This document shows, in pieces, positions 1 to 8,824 of a stretch of DNA of 64,000 nt. Position 1 is the first letter of the stretch; every line of letters starts with the position of its first letter. The translations under genes were made by a program, and so were the position numbers. Origin of the DNA: Sphingomonas crocodyli (GTDB lineage Bacteria > Pseudomonadota > Alphaproteobacteria > Sphingomonadales > Sphingomonadaceae); the NCBI RefSeq assembly GCF_004005865.1, contig NZ_SACN01000005.1, forward strand, positions 167,702 through 231,701. Direction: 5' to 3'. Under the pieces are notes generated by a model. The model was given only the letters and a program-made list of their open reading frames with translations. It did no database searches and was not told where the DNA came from.

Positions 1-211
1 AGGTGGCGCGCGCGAACATGTCGTGCCGCCCGCTCCACGCCAGCAGCACCGGCAGCGCGAACAGGCCGGCCGAAAGCCCGGCGACCAGCGGCACATCGCC
101 CCGGCCCATCACCCAGGCCGTCAGCACGGCGACGATGCCCGCCAGGCCCAGCCCCGCACCGAGCACGCGGACGCCGATACGGCGGAGTTGATCAAGGGAG
201 AGAATGGGCAT
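1..211 (-). CDS. N-terminus of a membrane-bound chemotaxis receptor-like protein (partial)
   Basis: Only the first 70 codons are inside the window; the frame stays open through position 1. The protein starts MPILSLDQLRRIG, followed by two hydrophobic stretches (about residues 14-34 and 41-58) and the segment SGRHDMFARAT. This start resembles the membrane region of sphingomonad methyl-accepting chemotaxis proteins that sense through an integral-membrane N-terminus. That match is from memory of the family; the signalling domain is not visible, so other membrane sensors are possible. It lies 4 bp downstream of the small gene ending at 216 and is probably co-transcribed with it. Confidence 0.5.
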   Translation of the reverse strand, partial: MPILSLDQLRRIGVRVLGAGLGLAGIVAVLTAWVMGRGDVPLVAGLSAGLFALPVLLAWSGRHDMFARAT

Positions 212-215
212 GATG

Positions 216-539
216 TCAGCTCGCTTGGGCTAGTCGCGTGGTGCACAACGTGGGTGACGCCGGCAGCAAAAGGGCGCCATGCGCGATCGCATCGCCCAAC
301 AGGGCGTCACGATCGGCGATGACGATGATCGAACCCGGCAGACGGCCGAGCCCCGAAAAACGGATGTCGCTGCGCTGGTCGAGCCAGGGCTTGGCCGGAA
401 TGCCGGTCACGGGAACCACCAGCATCGCGCCGCTCCGCGCGGGAAGCGCCAGGACGAGGCCAAGACCGACGACCGTGAGCGCGCATTGCGCCACGACCGC
501 CGCCGCCCCACCGGCCCTTTTTCCTGCAAAGCCACGCAT
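216..539 (-). CDS. Small hypothetical membrane-anchored protein
   Basis: A 107-residue protein with a positively charged start (MRGFAGKRAGG) and one hydrophobic segment at about residues 12-33, so probably exported or membrane-anchored. The remaining part has no motif I can name; GRLPGSIIVIADRD is its most distinctive stretch. The ATG at 539 is chosen because GAGG lies 5 bases upstream, while the in-frame ATG at 560 has no ribosome binding site. It ends 4 bp before the receptor-like gene and may be its operon partner. Function unknown. Confidence 0.6.
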   Translation of the reverse strand: MRGFAGKRAGGAAAVVAQCALTVVGLGLVLALPARSGAMLVVPVTGIPAKPWLDQRSDIRFSGLGRLPGSIIVIADRDALLGDAIAHGALLLPASPTLCTTRLAQAS

Positions 540-727
540 CGACACCTCACACAGAGGCATCGGCTTAGTCGCAAAGGTTTTCGGAATGCTTAAAGTTACA
601 GTTATTCAAGATTCCCGAAAAGTATAATCAGCTTTATCGGGATCGTTTCAGCAAAGCACATGACCCATATCACATCGCGACCCACGGCCCGGTCTTAATC
701 CGGGCTGTACGACAGGGGAGTAAGACG

Positions 728-1027
728 ATGGCCTTTCAGGATTTCGGGATCGCGCCGCCCTCCGACGCTCCCAACACAAATACCCGCCCGGTTGCCGCCC
801 CGGCCGCAACCCCCGCGCCCGCCCGCCGCCGGATTACAGCGCGCAAGCGCCGCATCGACACGGGCAAGCTGATGGCCGCGATCTTCGTCGGCCTCGTGAT
901 CGCGGCGATCGGCATCCGCGCCGGCCACGCGACGGAATCGCTCGCGATCGGCATCCTCGCCGCCGACATCGCCTTCCTCCTCGTCGCGGCCGGCTGGTCC
1001 GCCGTCGCGAACAACAAGGCGCGCTGA
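728..1027 (+). CDS. Small hypothetical inner-membrane protein
   Basis: A 99-residue protein preceded by a good ribosome binding site (AGGGGAGTAAG). The first about 35 residues are rich in Pro and Ala, followed by a basic patch (RRRITARKRR) and two hydrophobic segments at about residues 48-64 and 70-92. The topology suggests a small inner-membrane protein with a cytoplasmic proline-rich tail. No conserved domain recognised. A short GCCCGG/CCGGGC hairpin lies about 30 bases upstream of the start. Confidence 0.6.
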   Translation: MAFQDFGIAPPSDAPNTNTRPVAAPAATPAPARRRITARKRRIDTGKLMAAIFVGLVIAAIGIRAGHATESLAIGILAADIAFLLVAAGWSAVANNKAR

Positions 1028-1075
1028 ACGCCCCTCCCCCCTGTTCGCACCGCTCGGATTTGCTAGAGCGGCGCG

Positions 1076-1528
1076 ATGGCGATCCGCAGAACGCTCCGCT
1101 TCCTCCTGATCGGCCTCGCGCTGACCGCTGCGGCACTGCCTTCACCTCGCCTGATCGATGGCACGGACGCCCCTGCTACTCTCCCCAAACCCGCGATCGT
1201 GCTGTTCTGGGCAGCGTGGTGCGCGCCGTGCCGCGCCGAGGTGCGCGACTATGCGATGCTCGAAAAGGCGGCGGGTGATGTGCCGCTGATCGTGCTGTCG
1301 GCCGAAGGCGGCACGCGGGCGCAGAACCTGTTGTCCAATGTGCCGCCGACGCACCGACGCTTCCCCGCCGATGCGAAGAGCGACATCCTCGCGGCCTATC
1401 CCGCCACGCGCGGCGCATTACCTTTCGCAATGGCGGTGGATCGCAAGGGGCGGATCTGTGCGCGCCACGCCGCGGCCGCCATCGACGCCGGCACGATCGC
1501 CATATGGCGGGAACGCTGCGGCCGATGA
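1076..1528 (+). CDS. Thioredoxin-like (TlpA-type) periplasmic protein
   Basis: A 150-residue protein with an N-terminal hydrophobic signal or anchor (about residues 5-22) and a thioredoxin active site WCAPC near residue 48, inside the usual FWAAWCAPCRAE context. A late PFAMAVDRKG segment matches the cis-Pro strand region of thioredoxin folds. It is therefore probably a periplasmic thiol-disulfide oxidoreductase of the TlpA/ResA type. The stop codon overlaps the ATG of the extensin-like gene (ATGA), so the two are translationally coupled. The natural substrate cannot be told from the sequence. Confidence 0.8.
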   Translation: MAIRRTLRFLLIGLALTAAALPSPRLIDGTDAPATLPKPAIVLFWAAWCAPCRAEVRDYAMLEKAAGDVPLIVLSAEGGTRAQNLLSNVPPTHRRFPADAKSDILAAYPATRGALPFAMAVDRKGRICARHAAAAIDAGTIAIWRERCGR

Positions 1529-2238
1529 GCCTGCGCAAGATCGGGCCCCGTCTGCTGATCGCGGTGCTGGGCGTCGCGCTGGCGCTCGGGATTTGGGAAT
1601 ATGGCAAGCGCAATCCGGCGACCGTGCCGTGGGGGCCACTGAACCTCGCCGATCCGGTGGGCCGATTCACCAGCTTCAAGCTGGACAAATTGCGCGAGGA
1701 TTTTCCGGGGTGCCGCGCACTGCTCGACAGTGCCGGGCAGCGATATCAGGTGCTGCCGCCGATCGATGGCGGTTTCTATTGCGGCTATCGTGACGGGGTG
1801 CGGCTGGGGCCGGGAGGCGGGGCGCCCTTTTCCCCGGCGGCGACCACATCGTGCACCGTCGCGGTGGCGTTGTTCCTGTGGCAGAAGCAGGTGATCGATC
1901 CCGCCGCCGAGGAGCATCTGGGCGCGCGCGTCACCCGGATCGACAGTTTCGGCAGCTACAATTGTCGCGGCATTCGCGGCGGGCGTGAGGGGCGGTGGAG
2001 CGAACATGCCACCGCCAATGCGATCGACATTGCCGGCTTCCGCCTGTCCGATGGCCGCCGCATCACGATCGCCGGCGACTGGAACCGCGACGATGCGCGC
2101 GGCCGCTTCCTCCACGCGGTGCGCGACGGGGCGTGCCGGATCTTTTCGACCACGCTGTCCCCCGATTATAACGACCTGCACCGCGACCACCTCCACCTCG
2201 ATCGCGGGCGGCGCGGCGGATGGACCTATTGCCGGTGA
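1525..2238 (+). CDS. Extensin-like family protein (secreted or membrane-anchored)
   Basis: The start at 1525 overlaps the stop of the preceding gene by four bases; this start leaves 237 residues with one N-terminal transmembrane segment. The C-terminal half carries the hallmarks of the bacterial extensin-like C-terminal domain: several cysteines, SYNCRGIRGG, EHATANAIDIAGF and a final HRDHLHLD. The pattern of His and Asp in HATANAIDI and HRDHLHLD is reminiscent of LAS-type zinc peptidases such as the D-Ala-D-Ala carboxypeptidase fold, so a cell-wall hydrolase role is possible. That role is inference; the family is mostly uncharacterised. Confidence 0.85.
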   Translation: MSLRKIGPRLLIAVLGVALALGIWEYGKRNPATVPWGPLNLADPVGRFTSFKLDKLREDFPGCRALLDSAGQRYQVLPPIDGGFYCGYRDGVRLGPGGGAPFSPAATTSCTVAVALFLWQKQVIDPAAEEHLGARVTRIDSFGSYNCRGIRGGREGRWSEHATANAIDIAGFRLSDGRRITIAGDWNRDDARGRFLHAVRDGACRIFSTTLSPDYNDLHRDHLHLDRGRRGGWTYCR

Positions 2239-2269
2239 GCTTGGTTCTCCTCATCGAGAGGAGCGCGCG

Positions 2270-2965
2270 ATGGCTTATCAGCTCTGGTATTGGACCGGGA
2301 TTCCCGGACGCGGCGAGTTCGTGCGGATCGCGCTGGAGGCGGGCGGGATCGGCTATGTCGATTGCGCACGCGAGCAGGGCGACGCGGCGCTGGTGAAGGA
2401 CATGTCGAAGCGCCGGCCCGAGCCGTTCGCCCCGCCCTATCTGGTCACCGGCAATCTGGTGATCGCGCAGACCGCCAACATCCTCGACTGGCTGGGCCGC
2501 AAACATGGCCTCGCCCCGAAGGACGAGGCGGGCCGGCGCGCCTGCGCGCAATATCAGCTGACGATCGCGGATATGGTCGCCGAGGCGCACGACGCGCACC
2601 ATCCGGTCGCGTCGGGCCTCTATTATGAGGATCAGAAGAAGGAAGCGAAGCGGCGGGCGGAGGATTTCCGGACGAACCGCATGCCCAAATTCCTGGACTA
2701 TTTCGCCCGTGCGCTGGGCAAGGCCGACTGGCTGGTCGGCGATCGCTGGACCTATGCCGATATGTCATTGTTCGTGCTGGTCGACGGGCTGCGCTTCGCC
2801 TTTCCGAAGCGGATGAAGACGATCGAGGCCGATCACCCCGCGCTACACGCCCACCTCAAGCGCGTGGCGCATCTGCCCGAATTGTCCGATTATCTCGCGA
2901 GCGACCGGCGGCTTCCTTATGGCGAGGGCATCTTCCGCCATTATCCCGAGCTGGACGCGGATTAA
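2270..2965 (+). CDS. Glutathione S-transferase family protein
   Basis: A 231-residue protein with the two-domain GST layout. The thioredoxin-like N-terminal part starts YQLWYWTGIPGRGEFVRIALEAGG, where the tyrosines and the GRGE..R..LE pattern are typical, and includes VIAQTANILDWLG, the usual glutathione-binding Q-[ST] strand and helix. The helical C-terminal domain contains GDRWTYADMSLFVLVDGL, the conserved N-capping/hydrophobic staple region. The ATG at 2270 has a GAGAGGAGCG ribosome binding site. The stop codon overlaps the stop of the convergent downstream gene. Substrate unknown. Confidence 0.85.
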   Translation: MAYQLWYWTGIPGRGEFVRIALEAGGIGYVDCAREQGDAALVKDMSKRRPEPFAPPYLVTGNLVIAQTANILDWLGRKHGLAPKDEAGRRACAQYQLTIADMVAEAHDAHHPVASGLYYEDQKKEAKRRAEDFRTNRMPKFLDYFARALGKADWLVGDRWTYADMSLFVLVDGLRFAFPKRMKTIEADHPALHAHLKRVAHLPELSDYLASDRRLPYGEGIFRHYPELDAD

Positions 2966-3672
2966 GCCTCGCTGCTGTCGCCGCGATATTTGAGTTCGAG
3001 GTAGCGGCCCTGGGTTGCGAGCTTGTTGAGGTCGCCTGATGCCAGCTGTTCGCTCATCCGCGACAATTCCTCGTCGACGACCTTGAGGCCTTCGACCAGT
3101 TGCTTGTCGGGGGAGAGGCCGCCGTTGCGGCTGTCGCGGCGTAGCCCTTCGGGGAGCTTGCGATAGCCGTCGACCAGTTCGGGCAGTTCCTCGGCGATCA
3201 GCTTGCGAAACTCGAACGCGGCGGGTTCGCGCGGATCGAGCGTGGCGAGTTGGGGGCCGATCGCCTCCAGCTTGATCCCGATTTCGTCGGCGAGGCGCTG
3301 CGCAGGCGCGGGAAGCGCGGGGCGCTGCGCCTCCAGCCAACGCTCGGTCTTGGACGGGAGCGCGGGCAGGTCGCTCTTGGCGATCTGTTCGGGCGTGGGT
3401 TCGGCGGCGCTTGGCCAGCCCATGACGGTGAAGAACACCAGTGCCATGCCGACGAGCATGGCGAGGAAGCCCCACACGCCGATTGGCATCATGCTGCCGA
3501 TCACGCCGGTCGCCAGCATCACCGCGAGGATGCCGAGAATCGCGATCTTGAGGCGACGGAAGAAGCCGATCACGCGGCGGCGATGCGCCTTGATCGCGCG
3601 CGGCGATGTCTGCGCGCGGACGCGGTTCAGCACCTCCTCGGCGCGGTCATAGGTGCCGCGAGTGTCGACCAT
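2962..3672 (-). CDS. XpaC-like membrane protein paired with TelA
   Basis: A 236-residue protein with two adjacent hydrophobic segments (about residues 40-60 and 64-86) followed by a charged, helical C-terminal half. The order of a short cytoplasmic N-terminus, a transmembrane hairpin and a helical tail, and its position 11 bp downstream of telA, fit the XpaC family (once named for 5-bromo-4-chloroindolyl phosphate hydrolysis) that is often encoded beside TelA. I see no catalytic motif. It probably forms a membrane module with the TelA protein. Assignment rests largely on context. Confidence 0.6.
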   Translation of the reverse strand: MVDTRGTYDRAEEVLNRVRAQTSPRAIKAHRRRVIGFFRRLKIAILGILAVMLATGVIGSMMPIGVWGFLAMLVGMALVFFTVMGWPSAAEPTPEQIAKSDLPALPSKTERWLEAQRPALPAPAQRLADEIGIKLEAIGPQLATLDPREPAAFEFRKLIAEELPELVDGYRKLPEGLRRDSRNGGLSPDKQLVEGLKVVDEELSRMSEQLASGDLNKLATQGRYLELKYRGDSSEA

Positions 3673-3683
3673 CAGCCCCTCTA

Positions 3684-4892
3684 TCAGCCTTCCAGAGCCG
3701 CCAGCGGATCGCTGCCGCGCCCCTGCGACTGGGCCTGCGCAGCGCCCTCGGCCCGCGCGATATAGCCCTTCGACTTTTCGACCTCGGCGGTGAGCGTGCC
3801 GACGGTCTGCTTCATCGACGACAGCGCCTCGACCTTGAAGCGATCGATCGCGTCCATCGTGTCGTAGATATTCTGGAAGGCGCGCTGGAGCGTTTCGACG
3901 GGGATCGTCGACGATGCGGCCTGCTTGTGGATCTCGCCGGTCTGATTCTTGAGCATCGAACCGGTGCTCTCGATCATGTTGGCGGTCGTCGTGTTGAGCG
4001 CAGTGATCTGTTCGAGGACCAGCTTCTGGTTGCCCAGCGCCTGCGCGACCGTAACGGCGGTGCGCAAAGCCGCGACCGTCGTGGTCGATGCGCGATCGAC
4101 GCCCTTCACCAGTTCGACATTGTTCTTCTTGACCAGATCGAGCGCCAGATAGCCCTGCACCGTCACCGCCATCTGGGTCAGCAGATCCTGGCTGCGCTGA
4201 CGCACGTAGAACAATGCGGTCTCGCGGATCGCCTTGGCCTTTTCCGGATCGGTCGAATCGAGTTCGAGCGCCTTGGCCTCCAGCCGCTCATCGAGCGTCT
4301 TCGACAGGTGGATCATCTGTTCGAGCCGGCCCATCGCCGCCCACAGATTCTGCCGCTCGACATCGATCGCGGCATTGTCCTTGATCAGTTCGTCCTTGCC
4401 CGAGGCTAGGCTGCGCAGGATCGAGGCGATGTGGCTCTGCGCGCTCTTATAGCTGTCGAAATAGTCGCGCATCTTGTTGCCGAACGGGATGATCCCGAAC
4501 AATTTCTTGCGCTGGAACAGATCGCCGCGCGCGCCGGGATCGAGATCCTCGATCGTGCGGCGCAGCTGGGCCAGATCGGCGCCGACGCCGGTATCGGCAT
4601 CGATCGCGCGCACAGGCCGATCGAGGAAGCGATTCGACTGGCCGGCCGCATCGGCGATTTCCTTGCGGCCCATATTGCTGATGGAATCGACCTGCTTGCC
4701 GAATTCGGGGCTGTTCACATCCTGCGAAACGAGCGCCTCGATGAAGCCGTCGACCTTCTCGTCGAGCTTCGAACGCTGTTCGTCCTTCAGGGGCACCAGC
4801 CCCGCCGCCTTTTCGGGGGCGAGCACTTTGACCGGCGCGGGCGCCTGGAGGACCAGATCGGCTTCCTCGGTGGCGGTGCTGGTCGTGGCCAT
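3684..4892 (-). CDS. TelA-family (toxic anion resistance) protein
   Basis: A 402-residue, mainly alpha-helical, charged protein without signal peptide or membrane segment. The central part (LDPGARGDLFQRKKLFGIIPFGNKMRDYF and the later NMIESTGSMLKNQ) matches the TelA/KlaA family linked to tellurite and other toxic anion resistance. The family name comes from plasmid loci; chromosomal copies like this are generally of unknown function and are associated with envelope stress. GGGAGA lies upstream of the ATG at 4892. It heads a two-gene unit with the XpaC-like gene. Confidence 0.85.
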   Translation of the reverse strand: MATTSTATEEADLVLQAPAPVKVLAPEKAAGLVPLKDEQRSKLDEKVDGFIEALVSQDVNSPEFGKQVDSISNMGRKEIADAAGQSNRFLDRPVRAIDADTGVGADLAQLRRTIEDLDPGARGDLFQRKKLFGIIPFGNKMRDYFDSYKSAQSHIASILRSLASGKDELIKDNAAIDVERQNLWAAMGRLEQMIHLSKTLDERLEAKALELDSTDPEKAKAIRETALFYVRQRSQDLLTQMAVTVQGYLALDLVKKNNVELVKGVDRASTTTVAALRTAVTVAQALGNQKLVLEQITALNTTTANMIESTGSMLKNQTGEIHKQAASSTIPVETLQRAFQNIYDTMDAIDRFKVEALSSMKQTVGTLTAEVEKSKGYIARAEGAAQAQSQGRGSDPLAALEG

Positions 4893-4984
4893 TCGCTGCG
4901 TCTCCCTATTCCGGCGCGCAAGATGGCGGGCCGAGGTGCATTATTCAAGCGATACGGTCCTTACGACTTAAGTTGCATAAATTG

Positions 4985-5132
4985 AAATCGCCGAAAGTTG
5001 CACGAAACGCAATCGCACTTGCTGCATCAACATTTGTCGAATCATCCGCTGCACCGCAAAAGGGACGGGCCTTTCAGGCATCCTCTCCTAAAAACTTTCG
5101 GGCCGGTTCCCTCGGGAGCCGGCCCATTTTTT
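4985..5132 (+). ncRNA. Candidate small RNA ending at an intrinsic terminator
   Basis: The region upstream of the terminator at 5100-5132 lies between divergent genes, so no known plus-strand transcript needs to end here. Just before the hairpin is CCTCTCCTAAAAAC; its CUCUCCU is complementary to Shine-Dalgarno sequences, as in several alphaproteobacterial trans-acting small RNAs. The 5' end is not defined; 4985 is a placeholder, and I could not identify a convincing promoter. Confidence 0.35.
5100..5132 (+). terminator. Strong intrinsic terminator in a divergent gap
   Basis: A GGGCCGGTTCCC / GGGAGCCGGCCC stem of 10-12 pairs with one G-U pair is followed by an A and six Ts. The T tract is on the plus strand, facing typA, although the gene to the left is on the minus strand and reads away. 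Confidence 0.8.
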
Positions 5133-5238
5133 CGTCTGGCGCCTATCCGTACGATCGTGACGGCGCTCGCCCTTGTTGCAACGCGCCAAATCCGATATGG
5201 GCGCCGCCAACTTCTCCATCTTCAGGATTTTCGAGACC

Positions 5239-7059
<1,821 letters not shown>

Positions 7060-7085
7060 TCCCTAATCGGGGCGACCTGATCCTG

Positions 7086-7124
7086 AAAAAGCCCTCGGGA
7101 AGCTTGCTTCTCGGGGGCTTTTTC
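7086..7124 (+). terminator. typA terminator
   Basis: An AAAAAGCCCTCGGGAAG / CTTCTCGGGGGCTTTTT hairpin 26 bases after the typA stop, followed by a T run. The A run on its left side would let it also work on the opposite strand. Confidence 0.85.
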
Positions 7125-7165
7125 TATCTACAATGACACGACGATAGTCCTCGGGGGAGGCCGGC

Positions 7166-8761
7166 GTGGTGAGCGGAAGCGGGACTTCAAAAACGTCGCT
7201 TTTCTACCAAGTCGTTCCGGCCCTAATTCTTATCCTCATCATCGCCGGCACCGCCCAACGCGCGCTTTGGGTCGATGAGGTTATGGCGATGGTCAATTAT
7301 CCGATGCGCAGCATCGTAGGATTGTTCGATCCGCTGCCTTATTATTCGCAGGCCGCGCCCCCATTGTTCAATCTGCTCTGCTCCGCCGCCGCCTTGCTCC
7401 CCCCGGTCGCGGGGCGGCTGCTGCTGGCGCTGTTCGTGATGGCCGGGCTGTTCTGGGCGGTGGCGCGCGCTTATGGGCCGCGACTGGCGTTGCCCGCGAT
7501 CGCACTGCTCAGCGGGCTCGTCCCGGCGCTCACCATCTATGCGACCGAGCTGAAATTTTACGGGCTGGAGATGGCGGGGGTCGCCATCATCATCGCCTGG
7601 TTCCTCACCAAATCGCGCCGCGCGCCGTTCGGCGGCGTCGACGTGCTGATTCTGGCAGGCGCAATGATCTGCGGCCTGTCGAGCGTGCTGATCGCGGGCA
7701 TCACGGTCGCCTTGTGGGCCGGCCTGGCCTTCGCCCGTCGTCGTCGCCTTGCGCCCTCCGAACTGGCATGGGCTGCGCTGCTCGCTCTGCTCGCTGTCGG
7801 CTATTATGCGCTGATCCAGCGCGGCACGACGATCCAGATGCACAATTTCCCCAACGCCTACGGGCTGGAGGGGATCGACGTCGCCAAGCTCTTTTCGCTG
7901 AGCATCTATCGCCTGTTCGGCAATCGCACGATCCTGATCGCGATCGTCCTGCTGATCAATCTGGCCGACTATCGATCGGCGGGCACACAGAAGCTGTTCG
8001 CCATTATCGCCGCCGTGCTGCTCGTCTGCGCGATTCTGGCGGCGGTCGGCCTCTATCCGGCGATCGCGCCACGCCATGTCGCCTGGGCTAACGCCTTTGC
8101 CCTGATGCTCGTCGCCAATGCCTTGCGCTTCCTGATCGGCGCCCTGCCACGCCTCGACCGCACAAAGCGGATCGCGGTGATGCTGCCGCTGGCCGGGATC
8201 GCGGTCGCCGCGACCGGCGTGACGGCGATCAAGGCGACGACGATGCACTTCACGACCGAAGACAATGGCCGTCTCGTCGCATGGCTGGCCAAGCCCCGGA
8301 CCGAACCGATCGGCCTCTGGGCGGGGACGCAGCCGGTGATCGAATATTACAGCGCCTATGAGCCGGCGATTAAGCGCAACCGCTATTTCGGGACCACCAA
8401 CCGCCGCTCGGCGCGCATACCCAACGAGTTCCTGACCGAGGATTTCCTCGACGAGCCGCATGACGAGATTGGCGACGTGATCGAAGCCCGGCGCGACGAT
8501 CCCGGCGGCTATGATCTGCGCGTAATCTACCTGATGGTTCAGAACGACCGGCCGCCGGCCGACGCCCTGATCGCCGAGGCGCCGCGCGATACGCCCTTCT
8601 TCATCGCAACCAGCCATGCCGATTGGGAATCGCCCCTCTCCTTCTCGCGGCAATCGCGGACCGCTCTGGTCGGCGCGCTCGACGCGGCCGATTGCAGCCA
8701 TGCGCTCGAACTCCAGGGCAAAGAGATTTTCGTGCTCAAGGCCACCTGCCCCGCCAGCTAG
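7166..8761 (+). CDS. Polytopic membrane glycosyltransferase-like protein (GT-C fold)
   Basis: A 531-residue protein with about 9-11 hydrophobic segments in the first 370 residues and a soluble C-terminal part. LWVDEV near residues 35-39, right after the first membrane segment, matches the conserved Asp-Glu pair in the first periplasmic loop of GT-C enzymes that use polyprenyl-phosphate sugars (GT39 and relatives); AAPPLFNLL resembles their PP-L motif. It probably transfers a sugar on the periplasmic face. The GTG at 7166 is preceded by GGGGAGG, and the gene is monocistronic, with hairpins on both sides. Acceptor unknown. Confidence 0.7.
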   Translation: MVSGSGTSKTSLFYQVVPALILILIIAGTAQRALWVDEVMAMVNYPMRSIVGLFDPLPYYSQAAPPLFNLLCSAAALLPPVAGRLLLALFVMAGLFWAVARAYGPRLALPAIALLSGLVPALTIYATELKFYGLEMAGVAIIIAWFLTKSRRAPFGGVDVLILAGAMICGLSSVLIAGITVALWAGLAFARRRRLAPSELAWAALLALLAVGYYALIQRGTTIQMHNFPNAYGLEGIDVAKLFSLSIYRLFGNRTILIAIVLLINLADYRSAGTQKLFAIIAAVLLVCAILAAVGLYPAIAPRHVAWANAFALMLVANALRFLIGALPRLDRTKRIAVMLPLAGIAVAATGVTAIKATTMHFTTEDNGRLVAWLAKPRTEPIGLWAGTQPVIEYYSAYEPAIKRNRYFGTTNRRSARIPNEFLTEDFLDEPHDEIGDVIEARRDDPGGYDLRVIYLMVQNDRPPADALIAEAPRDTPFFIATSHADWESPLSFSRQSRTALVGALDAADCSHALELQGKEIFVLKATCPAS

Positions 8762-8771
8762 CGCAAACGAA

Positions 8772-8805
8772 AAAGGCTCCCGCGGCTTACCGCAGGAGCC
8801 TTTCT
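8772..8805. terminator. Bidirectional terminator between convergent genes
   Basis: AAAGGCTCCCGCGG-CTTA-CCGCAGGAGCCTTT has an 11-pair stem with one mismatch, flanked by A-rich sequence on the left and TTTCTTTC on the right. It fits termination of the glycosyltransferase gene (plus) and of the monooxygenase gene (minus). Confidence 0.8.
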
Positions 8806-8824
8806 TTCTGACCGACGCCGGAGC

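Larger units (their letters stand above)
4893..5238. other. Divergent gap between the telA-family gene and typA
   Basis: This 346-base stretch is noticeably richer in A and T than its surroundings (for example 4965-5050) and has no convincing protein-coding frame. It must hold promoters for telA (minus) and typA (plus). It also carries a strong plus-strand intrinsic terminator at 5100-5132, for which there is no upstream plus-strand gene, suggesting an unannotated small transcript. Confidence 0.6.

Noticed and set aside
2962..4892. TelA pair as evidence of a tellurite resistance plasmid or island
   Set aside because: Composition is like the core, no ter or tehAB genes are near, and chromosomal TelA is common.
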